From Caldilineales bacterium (GTDB lineage Bacteria; Chloroflexota; Anaerolineae; J102), in assembly GCA_019695115.1 (NCBI GenBank), contig JAIBAP010000008.1, positions 1-64,000 of the forward strand: a stretch of 64,000 nt of DNA, written 5' to 3'. The notes under the pieces were generated by a model. It had not been told where the DNA came from. It searched no databases and saw only the letters and a list, made by a program, of their open reading frames with translations. Position numbers and translations under genes: made by a program. Shown here piece after piece: positions 54,404 to 64,000 of this stretch (positions are counted from its first letter, which is position 1; the number at the start of each line of letters is the position of its first letter).

Positions 54404-54638
54404 GTGCGTGGTGCGTGGTGCGTGGTGCGTGGTGCGTGTTCCGTGTTCCGTGGAGCGTGAAATGGGAGGCGTGAAATGGGAGGCGTGAAACGGGAGACGT
54501 GAAACGGGAGGCGTGAAACGGGAGACGGGAGGCGTGAAACGGGAGACGTGAGACGTGAAACGGGAAGGGCAAGCCCCAATGGGGCAATCCTCACGCATCA
54601 CGCATCACGCATCACGCATCACGTTTCACGTTTTCACG
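54404..54638 (+). repeat. Largest heptanucleotide island with a central hairpin
   Basis: 23 consecutive, perfectly phased 7-base units (54404-54564), first of type GTGCGTG/TTCCGTG, then alternating AAACGGG (or AAATGGG) with AGGCGTG/AGACGTG. A hairpin centre GCCCC-AAT-GGGGC (about 54571-54585) follows, then six units of type TCACGCA/TCACGTT (54591-54632). The right half is the reverse-complement type of the left start. It separates yqhA from the P-type ATPase. Confidence 0.95.
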
Positions 54639-57387
54639 ACCAATTTGGCAGACCCATCCGGCGATCAGGGCTGACACTACGCCGTCGCGCCAGCCACTTC
54701 TGAAGCTCGATGGCGATGAAGACGATGCTGCTGAGGGTCAGGGCCAGGAGAAGGTCGGCAGGGGGCAGCGGGACGGTCGAGAAGAATTCCTGCAGGAAGG
54801 GCACGTACATCACAGCCAATTGCAGGGCAAAGGTGACGCCCACCATGCCCAGCAGAGTCAGGTTCGAGCGCAGGCCCAGCGTGAACAATGAATCGATCGA
54901 AGATCGAGAAGCCAACGCCTGCCACATTTGGGCAAAGGCCAGCGTGGTGAAGACCATCGTCTGCCAGGTGGTCTGGCCGCCGAAATAATACCAGGCGCCT
55001 ACAGCCAGCGCCAAGCCGCCGATGAGCACGCCCACGCCGATCACCTGGCGGCCGGCGCCGCGGCTGAAGATGCCTTCGGCGGGCGCATAGGGCGGGCGAC
55101 GCATGGTGTCGCGCTCGGCCGGCTCGACGCCCAGGCCCAGCCCCAGCAGGCCATCGGTCAGCAGGTTGAGCCACAGCAGTTGCAGAGGCAGCAGCGGCAA
55201 GGGCTTGCCCAGAAAAGGCGCCAGCAGCATCACCAACACCTTGCCCAGGTTGCCAGCCACCGAGAACTTGACGAACTTGCGGATGTTGTCGTAGATCACC
55301 CGGCCTTGTTCGACCGCGGTGACGATGGTGGCGAAATTGTCATCCAAAAGCACCATGTCCGCGGCCTCTTTCGAGACATCGGTGCCGGTGATGCCCATAG
55401 CCACGCCAATGTCGGCCCGTTTTAGCGCCGGCGCATCGTTGACGCCATCGCCGGTCATGGCCACGATTTGTCCCGTTTCTTGCAGAGCCTGCACGATCTT
55501 CAGCTTGTGCTCTGGCGAGACGCGAGCGTAGACCGAAACGTCGGCGACGATGGCCTTGAGTTCGTCGCCCGACAGCCGCTCGACATCGGCGCCGGTGAGG
55601 GCGCGGTCGTTCTGGGCGATGCCCAGCTCACGGGCGATGTGCAGGGCGGTGAGGGGGTGGTCGCCTGTGATCATCACCGGGCGGATGCCCGCCAGCTGGG
55701 CGGTGGCGACGGCGTCCTTCACCTCCTGCCGGGGCGGGTCGATCAGCCCAAACAGGCCGACGAAGACCATCTCGCTCTCCAGGGTCGCCATCTGGCCATT
55801 GGCCGGAGCAGCATCCAAGGGGCGGAAAGCGACGCCGAGGACGCGCATGCCATTGCCGGCCAGACGGTCGTTGGCGGCCTGGATGCGGGCGCGCCAGGCC
55901 GGGTCGAGCGGCTGGGCGCGGTCGCCGGCCCACACCTGGGTGGAGATGGCCAGCAGGCCATCCACTGCGCCTTTGGTGAAGGCCAGGTACGGCCACTCGC
56001 TCAGCCCTTTGCCATTCACCCCTGGCAGGGTCCTCGCCCCGGCGTCGGCCCGATGGACGGTGGTCATGCGCTTGCGGTCGGAATCAAAGGGCAGCTCAGC
56101 CAGACGCGGGAGCACGGCTTCCAGGTCGGCTTTCCAGAAGCCCAGGCGGGCGGCTGCCACCACCAGGGCGCCTTCGGTGGGGTCGCCGAGGGCATGGTGG
56201 TGTTCGCCGGCGGCGTCAGCCACCAGTCGGGCATCGTTACACAGGGCGCCGCCGATGAGCAGCAGGGGGTAGGGCGAGCTGACGGGGTTGCGATTTTCCC
56301 GGTCGAGCGTGGCGACGCCGTGCTTGAACTCTTCCAGCAGATCGACCTCGTGCCCGGCCACATCGAGCACCACCACCGTCATGCGGTTTTCGGTCAGCGT
56401 CCCGGTCTTGTCCGAGCAGATGGTGGTGACGGAACCCAGGGTTTCGACGGCGGGCAGCTTGCGGATGAGCGTCTGGCGTTGCAACATGCGCTGGGCGCCC
56501 AGGGCCAGGGTGATGGTGACGACCGCCGGCAGGCCCTCGGGCACGATAGCGACGGCGACGCTGACCGCGGTCAGGAGCATGTGCACCAGGTCGTCCCCGC
56601 GCAGCAGGCCGAGGACGAAGATGAGGGCGGCGATGACCAGGCCGGCCACGGCCAGGATGCGGCCCAGGCGGTCGAGTCGGCGCTGGAGGGGGGTGGGTTC
56701 GTGCGGCACGCCCTGGATGAGGGCGGCGATCTTGCCCAACTCGGTTGCCATGCCGGTGGCGACGATGGCCAACTGGCCCCGGCCCTGGGTGACGACCGTG
56801 CCCATATAGGCCATGTTGCGACGGTCGCCGAGGGGAAGGTCGGCGCGGGCCAGGGCTTGCACCTGTTTCTCGACCGGCTCGGATTCCCCGGTCAGCGCCG
56901 CCTCCTGGATGCGCAGGTTGGCGGTCTCCAGCAGGCGGCCATCGGCGGGGATGACATTGCCGGTCTCGATCTGGACGATGTCGCCTGGGACCAGGTCGCG
57001 GGCCGAGATCTCGCGCAGTTGGCCGTCGCGCCAGGCCTTGACGATGGGGACGGCCAGCCGGCGCAGGGCGGCCATGGCCCGCTCGGCCCGATATTCTTGC
57101 ACGAAGCCGAGGATGGCGTAGAGGATGACGATGGCGGTGATGGCGACGGCGTCTTTGTAGGAGCCGAGCAACCCGGAGATGACGGCGGCGACGATGAGGA
57201 TGACCACCATCGTCGCCTTCAGTTGCTCCCACAGGATCTGCCAGGGGGTGCGGCCGCCGCTCTCGACCAGCTCGTTGGGACCTCGTTCGGCCAGACGGCG
57301 TGCGGCTTCGACGCTGGCGAGGCCGGTGGTCGTGGCGTCGAGCTGCTGGAGGAGGGAATCAGGGTCGAGTTGGTGCCAGAGAGTCAT
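54634..57387 (-). CDS. P-type cation-translocating ATPase, probably Ca2+ exporting
   Basis: A 917-residue P2-type pump. It shows the actuator motif LTGESEPVEK (about 163), VAIVPEGLPAVV in helix 4 (the SERCA Glu site), the phosphorylation motif CSDKTGTLT near 326, GDGVNDAPALKRADIG, and NLLTDGLLGLGLGVEP in helix 6. These match SERCA/PMCA-like bacterial Ca2+-ATPases. ATG 57387 (MTLWHQLD) was chosen because the frame upstream lacks homology. Together with the nearby exchanger it points to calcium export. Confidence 0.92.
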   Translation of the reverse strand: MTLWHQLDPDSLLQQLDATTTGLASVEAARRLAERGPNELVESGGRTPWQILWEQLKATMVVILIVAAVISGLLGSYKDAVAITAIVILYAILGFVQEYRAERAMAALRRLAVPIVKAWRDGQLREISARDLVPGDIVQIETGNVIPADGRLLETANLRIQEAALTGESEPVEKQVQALARADLPLGDRRNMAYMGTVVTQGRGQLAIVATGMATELGKIAALIQGVPHEPTPLQRRLDRLGRILAVAGLVIAALIFVLGLLRGDDLVHMLLTAVSVAVAIVPEGLPAVVTITLALGAQRMLQRQTLIRKLPAVETLGSVTTICSDKTGTLTENRMTVVVLDVAGHEVDLLEEFKHGVATLDRENRNPVSSPYPLLLIGGALCNDARLVADAAGEHHHALGDPTEGALVVAAARLGFWKADLEAVLPRLAELPFDSDRKRMTTVHRADAGARTLPGVNGKGLSEWPYLAFTKGAVDGLLAISTQVWAGDRAQPLDPAWRARIQAANDRLAGNGMRVLGVAFRPLDAAPANGQMATLESEMVFVGLFGLIDPPRQEVKDAVATAQLAGIRPVMITGDHPLTALHIARELGIAQNDRALTGADVERLSGDELKAIVADVSVYARVSPEHKLKIVQALQETGQIVAMTGDGVNDAPALKRADIGVAMGITGTDVSKEAADMVLLDDNFATIVTAVEQGRVIYDNIRKFVKFSVAGNLGKVLVMLLAPFLGKPLPLLPLQLLWLNLLTDGLLGLGLGVEPAERDTMRRPPYAPAEGIFSRGAGRQVIGVGVLIGGLALAVGAWYYFGGQTTWQTMVFTTLAFAQMWQALASRSSIDSLFTLGLRSNLTLLGMVGVTFALQLAVMYVPFLQEFFSTVPLPPADLLLALTLSSIVFIAIELQKWLARRRSVSPDRRMGLPNWS

Positions 57388-57494
57388 CGGTGGTGGGTTC
57401 TGGGTGGGGATGGCTGGTCGAAGGGGAGGGGCGGCTTGTCTTTTGCGCCCATCAACAGAATGGCGGTTGTGCGTTTTTCTTACGACGTTCCCGA

Positions 57495-57698
57495 TCATGG
57501 TCGCGCGAGAACCCTGCCAGCCTGCGGGCGGGCGCGCATGAGGTGGTGCTCGATGATACGGCGGGCCTGGTCGAATTCCTGGACGAGCATCCTCAGGCCG
57601 TGGGCGGCGTCCTGCTGCATGGCGGGCGGCAAATCCGGCGGCTGGACGGAGAAGATCGTGGCCGTCCCCTGGTCGCTGTTGACCGGGTGAGGCGTCAT
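57495..57698 (-). CDS. Small hypothetical protein at the end of the AbiE operon
   Basis: A 67-residue protein. ATG 57698 shares its first base with the exonuclease stop (TGATG), so translation is probably coupled. The codons are strongly G/C-ended, like real genes here. The sequence contains a helical, charged stretch (MLVQEFDQARRIIEHHLM) after a Pro-rich N-terminus. There is no known family. It may be a regulator or partner of the exonuclease. A few more residues are possible from ATG 57713. Confidence 0.5.
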   Translation of the reverse strand: MTPHPVNSDQGTATIFSVQPPDLPPAMQQDAAHGLRMLVQEFDQARRIIEHHLMRARPQAGRVLARP

Positions 57699-58255
57699 CA
57701 CCCCACACGACATGAGCGAAGCACACGACTCAAGATCGCGGCGATATTCCAGGCATCATCCCCGCCCTGGTGATGCGTACCTTCCAGCGGCAACCCCAAC
57801 CGCTTGAGCGCCTCACTCATCCCCACTTCGCGCGACCAGCCGTTGACGACCGCCGCCAACGTCTTGACGTTGAGGTGCGTTGGCCCGAACGGATACGGGA
57901 TGCCAAATTCAGCGCAGTTGCGCTCAAACTGCTTGCGATCGTAATCGCCGTAGCTGGCCCACAGCCGCGCCGGCGTCTGGTGCTCCTGAGTAAGGATACG
58001 GCAAGCTTCCGCCAAAGAAACGCCTCTATCCACGTCGGCCTGGGTCAGTGTGGTCAACTGCGTGCAGTAGGCGCTTACCGTCGAGCCTACGGGCCGCACG
58101 AGAATAGTACGCTGCTCGATGCGCGTGAGGGTCGGCACATCGAGCACGCACAGACCGATCTCGATAATCTCACTGGTCTGACCCGGCGGCGGGTCGCTTT
58201 CCCAGCAGGTGGCTTCGACGTCTATGACGAGAATCCGATCGAGTTTGCGCGCCAT
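57698..58255 (-). CDS. DEDDh 3'-5' exonuclease in the AbiE operon
   Basis: A 185-residue exonuclease of the ERI-1/KapD type. Exo I reads VIDVEATCW (metal Asp 12 and Glu 14), then SYGDYDRKQFERN holds the Exo II-type Asp. The final GTHHQGGDDAWNIA holds the catalytic His and Asp of Exo III. By family it degrades single-stranded RNA or DNA ends. ATG 58255 was chosen because GGAGG is 5 bases away; ATG 58261 would overlap the AbiEii stop. It starts 2 bases after AbiEii ends. Confidence 0.88.
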   Translation of the reverse strand: MARKLDRILVIDVEATCWESDPPPGQTSEIIEIGLCVLDVPTLTRIEQRTILVRPVGSTVSAYCTQLTTLTQADVDRGVSLAEACRILTQEHQTPARLWASYGDYDRKQFERNCAEFGIPYPFGPTHLNVKTLAAVVNGWSREVGMSEALKRLGLPLEGTHHQGGDDAWNIAAILSRVLRSCRVG

Positions 58256-58257
58256 GA

Positions 58258-59103
58258 TCATCCTCCCTGGCCGCCGGCAGGGCCATCACCCTCGCTCGCC
58301 GACGCGGCCAGCCGGAACAGTGTCGCCGCGGCGCGGTCGGTTACATCCGCTTCCACATACTGCCCCAGAAGCGGGCGCAGATCGCGTTCCCAATCCGCGC
58401 GCGCTCGCGCCAACGCCACGTCCACAACCGCCGGAGTCAAGGCCATCTCGTAGAGTCTCAGCTTCTGCCGGATCAGGTCGGCATCCAGGACGGCGCCCTG
58501 CTCGACCATCAGCCAGACGTCATAAAGATCGCGCGGCTTGGCCCGCACCAGCAAAGCCCGCACCTTCTCGGCCAGCAAATGCTCCGGACTGAGCACCGTG
58601 ACAACAAACGGCCGCACGTCGTCATACTCCGCACGCACCAGCTCTCGCCGGATAGCCGCTGGCTCGACACGGAGGCTCACATCGACGCGCACTTTCCCTT
58701 TGCTGCGATCACGGCCATCGTACAATGGTCCCTGATAGCTCACATCGAAGCTGAACCCGACCTCACCTTCCCAAACGTTGCGAATCTCGCCTTCGGCGCC
58801 GAAAGCGCGCAGGTCGGCTACGACCGCCTGCCACAGGCCGCGCAACGCGGCATACATGCCGTCGGCAATTTGGACTGCCGCAGCAACCGGCGCCCCGCTG
58901 ATCATGGCGCTGAAGTCCAAATCCTCTGAATAGCGGGCGCCCCGATACACCAGGCGTAGCGCAGTGCCTCCCTTGAAGATGAGCGCCTGTGAGCGGGCAT
59001 AGAGCAGCATCAGCAGCAGGTGCTGGAGATAGTCGCGCTCCTGGGCCTGCATCCCAATGTGATTGCGCTGCGCCAGACGTTGGATTTGTGTGCGAGTCAG
59101 CAT
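58258..59103 (-). CDS. abiEii: AbiEii-type nucleotidyltransferase toxin
   Basis: A 281-residue type IV toxin of the DNA polymerase-beta-like superfamily. It shows the motif KGGTALRLVY (44-53) with SEDLDF (metal Asp 61 and 63), VRVDVSLRVE, then KVRALLVRAKPRDLYDVWL. Members of the family modify tRNA or nucleotides and arrest growth, often during phage infection. Its start overlaps the antitoxin stop (TGATG). The motif set looks complete, so it is probably active. Confidence 0.9.
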   Translation of the reverse strand: MLTRTQIQRLAQRNHIGMQAQERDYLQHLLLMLLYARSQALIFKGGTALRLVYRGARYSEDLDFSAMISGAPVAAAVQIADGMYAALRGLWQAVVADLRAFGAEGEIRNVWEGEVGFSFDVSYQGPLYDGRDRSKGKVRVDVSLRVEPAAIRRELVRAEYDDVRPFVVTVLSPEHLLAEKVRALLVRAKPRDLYDVWLMVEQGAVLDADLIRQKLRLYEMALTPAVVDVALARARADWERDLRPLLGQYVEADVTDRAAATLFRLAASASEGDGPAGGQGG

Positions 59104-59921
59104 CAGCCGATACCCTCCTGCCGAAGCTCTTCAGGTGATAGATTGATGTCAATTCTCCATTGTGCGTCGCGCCGGCCTTGCCAGGGTCGGCTGGGATCGA
59201 GCCTGACCGACGAGGCGGAGCGGATGAGTTGAGGCGTCCCCAGCCCATCGGCGAGGGTAGGCGCCTCGTCACAAGGCGCGACCACATGGCCGAGAAGACC
59301 TAACAGATAGCCGAGACGTGACCCTAACGTCTTATCACCGAATCGGTTGGCATATTCCACCAATGTGCCGAGGTCCACCGTCTCGATAGCTGCGCGCAGA
59401 GCTTTCGCGACCTCCGAAATCCCGCCCGCATATTCCGGCTCGCTCAGGCTGTCAATGAACGCTTTCGCCTCATCGGCGATCAGCACTGACAATCCGCCCA
59501 CCTGCTCCCGGCGGTAGCCGAAGAACTTGCGCGGATGAATTGTTACGAAACGAAAGCGATGGCCGGCGTATTCGACAGGCGGCTTCTTCCTTGTAGTCGC
59601 CACATACACCATGAGCGGCACCTGTTCCGTGAAGCCATAAGTGTGCAAGGCCGACCAATAGGACACATAGCCAGGCGTCACCAAGTGGGAGCCGATGAAG
59701 AGCGGGTTCGCGAGGACGCGCTCAGGCTCAAAGCCGAGGAGCAAATACTTGCCGTTTTCGATCTCGGCCACCAAACCCGCCCGCACGAGTTGGCGCACGA
59801 GCGGGTGTATCTGGGGGAGGTCACGGCCCAGCAGGTCAGCAAGGGTGCGCGACGAGAAGTAGAAGAGCTCCTGCTCGTGCAACCGACGCGCTACAGAAAT
59901 TGCGGTAAGATTATCGGTCAT
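59103..59921 (-). CDS. abiEi: AbiEi-type antitoxin and autoregulator
   Basis: A 272-residue protein with an N-terminal winged helix (SSRTLADLLGRDLPQIHPLV, GLVAEIENGKYLLLG) and the middle AbiEi domain (YVSYWSALHTYGFTEQVP, TIHPRKFFGYRREQ). It neutralises AbiEii and, in known cases, represses its own promoter by binding inverted repeats. A palindrome lies exactly over the predicted start of transcription. First gene of the four-gene operon. Confidence 0.88.
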   Translation of the reverse strand: MTDNLTAISVARRLHEQELFYFSSRTLADLLGRDLPQIHPLVRQLVRAGLVAEIENGKYLLLGFEPERVLANPLFIGSHLVTPGYVSYWSALHTYGFTEQVPLMVYVATTRKKPPVEYAGHRFRFVTIHPRKFFGYRREQVGGLSVLIADEAKAFIDSLSEPEYAGGISEVAKALRAAIETVDLGTLVEYANRFGDKTLGSRLGYLLGLLGHVVAPCDEAPTLADGLGTPQLIRSASSVRLDPSRPWQGRRDAQWRIDINLSPEELRQEGIG

Positions 59922-59929
59922 TTTGGCTA

Positions 59930-59979
59930 AATCCTATCTCGATTTATCGGATTGTAGCACATCCTGTACTGCACGGCAA
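59930..59979 (-). promoter_or_regulatory. abiEi promoter with palindromic operator
   Basis: On the minus strand: TTGCCG (59979-59974), 17-base spacer, TACAAT (59956-59951). The predicted start is near 59944, inside the palindrome CGATAAATCG (59949-59940). A wider pair, AATCC ... GGATT, spans 59953-59930. This fits autorepression by AbiEi. Confidence 0.7.
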
Positions 59980-60153
59980 GTGGCGAATCAATCCTGTCGC
60001 TGTGCTACACATTCCTGGACGCGCACCGATGCGGCCATCGCGACATTTCTCTTCTCTCGAACACTGGCAAGGAAAGACGGGTGTGGAGTATCATTCGAGC
60101 GGTGGCGTCGATCAAGCGCCGCAATGCCAACGCCACTGGCCAGGAGCCTATTC

Positions 60154-61593
60154 GTGAAAGCTGAGACTTCGATCACACGGCCGCTCTCACCGGTTCCTAT
60201 CGAGCGATTGACCCGAACCTTCCACCGCTTCGAGCAGATCGAAGGCTTCAGTGGCATCGTGCTGTTGGCGGCTGCCTTGTTGGGCTTGATGCTGGCCAAC
60301 TCGCGCTGGGCCGAGACCTACTTTTCCTATCTCGACCAGCACGTCATCTTCAGCTTCGGCAGTGTCCTGAATCTGGACCTGCCGCTATCGCTGTGGATCA
60401 ACGACGGCTTGATGGCGATCTTCTTTTTCGTGGTGGGGCTGGAGATCAAGCGCGAGGTGTTGATCGGCGAGCTGTCGTCGCCGCGCAAGGCGGCGTTGCC
60501 GTTCCTGGCGGCGTTGGGCGGGATGATCGTCCCGGCGGCCATCTACCTGCTTTTCAACACCGGCCGACCGGGGCAGGCCGGATGGGGCATCCCCATGGCC
60601 ACCGACATCGCCTTTGCCCTGGGGGTGTTGGCCCTGCTCGGCCGTCGCGTTCCCGTCTCGTTGAAGATCTTCCTCACCGCTCTGGCCATCGTCGATGACC
60701 TGGGCGCGGTGCTGGTGATCGCCATCTTCTACACCCAGGCGATCAACTGGTTGGCGCTGGGATTGGCGGGTGTGGCCCTGGCCCTGTTGTTGCTCTACAA
60801 TCGTCTGGGCGGGCGCAATCTGTTGGTCTATTCGCTTCTGGGTTTCATCGTCTGGGCCGATTTCTTCTTTTCGGGCGTTCATGCCACGGTGGCAGGCGTG
60901 CTGGCGGCGATGACCATCCCTGTCCGCACCCGCATCGACGCCCAGTCGTTCCTGGAGTGGGGTCGTTCGCTGCTCGGTTGGTTCGAGCGCAGCGGCGCCC
61001 ATGGGCGCAGTGAACTGATCACGGCCGAGCAACGCCTGGCCGTCTACGAACTGGAAAAAGCCTGCGAGCAGGTGGAAACCCCTCTGCACCGGCTGGAGAA
61101 CATGCTCCACCCCTGGGTGGCTTACCTGATCATGCCGATCTTCGCCTTCGCCAACGCCGGCGTCGCCCTCGGCGCCGAGACGGTGCGCAACCTGGGCAGT
61201 GCGGTGGGGCTGGGCATCCTAGCGGGGCTGGTGGTGGGCAAGTTCATCGGCATCTTCACCGCCACGTTCCTGGCCGTGCGGCTGAGGCTGGCCACCCTGC
61301 CGAGCCATGTCCGTTGGTCGCACATCATCGGCGTGGCCGTCTTGGGTGGGATGGGCTTTACGATGTCCTTGTTCATCGCCAGCCTGGCCTTTGGCGACGG
61401 GCACGCGGCGGCGTTGGCGACCCCGGCCAAACTGGCCAGCCCGGCCCTCTTCGGCGCCAGCCTCGACGTGGCCATGCATGATGTCTCCAAACTGGCCATC
61501 CTCCTGGCCTCGCTCATCTCTGGCGTCCTCGGCTCTCTCCTCCTCCTGCGCGTCCCTATCCTCAGTGAAACAGAGGCCGCAGCCGAGGAATAA
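60154..61593 (+). CDS. nhaA: Na+/H+ antiporter NhaA
   Basis: A 479-residue antiporter with about twelve helices. It shows the first-helix segment IEGFSGIVLLAAALLGLMLANS, the VVGLEIKREVLIGEL motif, the paired aspartates TALAIVDDLGAVLVIAIFY, FSGVHATVAGVLAA, and FANAGVALG. GTG 60154 was chosen because AGGAG stands 7 bases upstream, in contrast to ATG 60124, which has none. The C-terminal domain matches NhaA. It is divergent from the AbiE operon. Confidence 0.93.
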   Translation: MKAETSITRPLSPVPIERLTRTFHRFEQIEGFSGIVLLAAALLGLMLANSRWAETYFSYLDQHVIFSFGSVLNLDLPLSLWINDGLMAIFFFVVGLEIKREVLIGELSSPRKAALPFLAALGGMIVPAAIYLLFNTGRPGQAGWGIPMATDIAFALGVLALLGRRVPVSLKIFLTALAIVDDLGAVLVIAIFYTQAINWLALGLAGVALALLLLYNRLGGRNLLVYSLLGFIVWADFFFSGVHATVAGVLAAMTIPVRTRIDAQSFLEWGRSLLGWFERSGAHGRSELITAEQRLAVYELEKACEQVETPLHRLENMLHPWVAYLIMPIFAFANAGVALGAETVRNLGSAVGLGILAGLVVGKFIGIFTATFLAVRLRLATLPSHVRWSHIIGVAVLGGMGFTMSLFIASLAFGDGHAAALATPAKLASPALFGASLDVAMHDVSKLAILLASLISGVLGSLLLLRVPILSETEAAAEE

Positions 61594-61628
61594 TCCCTAA
61601 TCTCCAATAACCAATCTCCACCCCCCCC
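61592..61628 (+). repeat. Heptanucleotide array abutting the carB start codon
   Basis: Five 7-base units (AATCCCT, AATCTCC, AATAACC, AATCTCC, ACCCCCC) plus two bases run from the nhaA stop codon to ATG 61629. No ribosome site is left. Confidence 0.9.

Positions 61629-64000
<2,372 letters not shown>

Noticed and set aside
55468-57690. 740-codon open frame on the plus strand opposite the P-type ATPase
   Set aside because: No domain or sensible composition; the minus strand carries all P-type ATPase motifs.
57388-57726. N-terminal extension of the P-type ATPase to 57726
   Set aside because: The extra 113 residues are Pro/Arg/His-rich with no homology and overlap the small coupled gene and the exonuclease; the family start is ATG 57387.

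Overview
The window is a high-GC, densely packed bacterial chromosome segment with 51 recognisable genes on both strands. The gene mix includes Rhs/YD-repeat proteins, a SARP-type regulator with ATPase and TPR domains, a subtilase with LamG repeats, an ECF transporter, recA-recX-rny, and many small stress or DUF families. Together with heptanucleotide repeat islands between genes, this looks most like a Chloroflexota (Anaerolineae/Caldilineae-like) genome. That is an inference from style; the window has no rRNA or other decisive marker.

Layout. 1-7.7 kb: the 3' part of a giant Rhs protein with a nuclease-like tip, its probable immunity gene, and a short orphan copy of the Rhs core that has its own signal peptide. 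7.7-11 kb: alcohol dehydrogenase, DUF427, a zinc-ribbon membrane protein and a PD40 propeller protein. 11-15.2 kb: sulfate activation (fused ATP sulfurylase/APS kinase plus a second APS kinase) and recF. 15.2-25.7 kb: histidine phosphatase, YdcF, exonuclease III, a 1303-residue SARP/ATPase regulator and a secreted subtilase-like protein. 25.8-30 kb: ECF transporter genes in the order S, T, A, A', then a PfkB kinase. 30-38.3 kb: an ATPase with a C-terminal HTH, several small NTF2-like, RidA and membrane proteins, and a NodU-type carbamoyltransferase between two small membrane proteins. 38.4-42.2 kb: recA, recX, rny, pspC. 42.2-52.5 kb: a Gfo/Idh oxidoreductase, then a minus-strand mannitol-type PTS operon. 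52.8-57.4 kb: calcium/cation transport. 57.5-59.9 kb: a tightly overlapping AbiEi-AbiEii-exonuclease-small protein operon. 60-64 kb: nhaA and the start of carB.

How the genes work together. The PTS operon holds its own PRD regulator, IIC, IIB, IIA, fused HPr-enzyme I, a zinc dehydrogenase and a PfkB sugar-phosphate kinase, so it could take in a hexitol and convert it to a ketose bisphosphate. The ECF genes form one importer, with a likely attenuator between S and T. The CaxA-like exchanger and the P-type ATPase are both Ca2+ exporters by family.

The most unusual feature is a dispersed set of period-7 (sometimes period-8) repeat islands. Several are built as (NNNCGTG)n - central hairpin - (CACGNNN)n. 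They lie between genes, abut start codons (xthA, carB), carry the recA -35 box, and appear to have entered carB itself as three in-frame insertions. The second highlight is the four-gene AbiE/exonuclease operon, with a well-formed promoter and a palindrome over its predicted transcription start.
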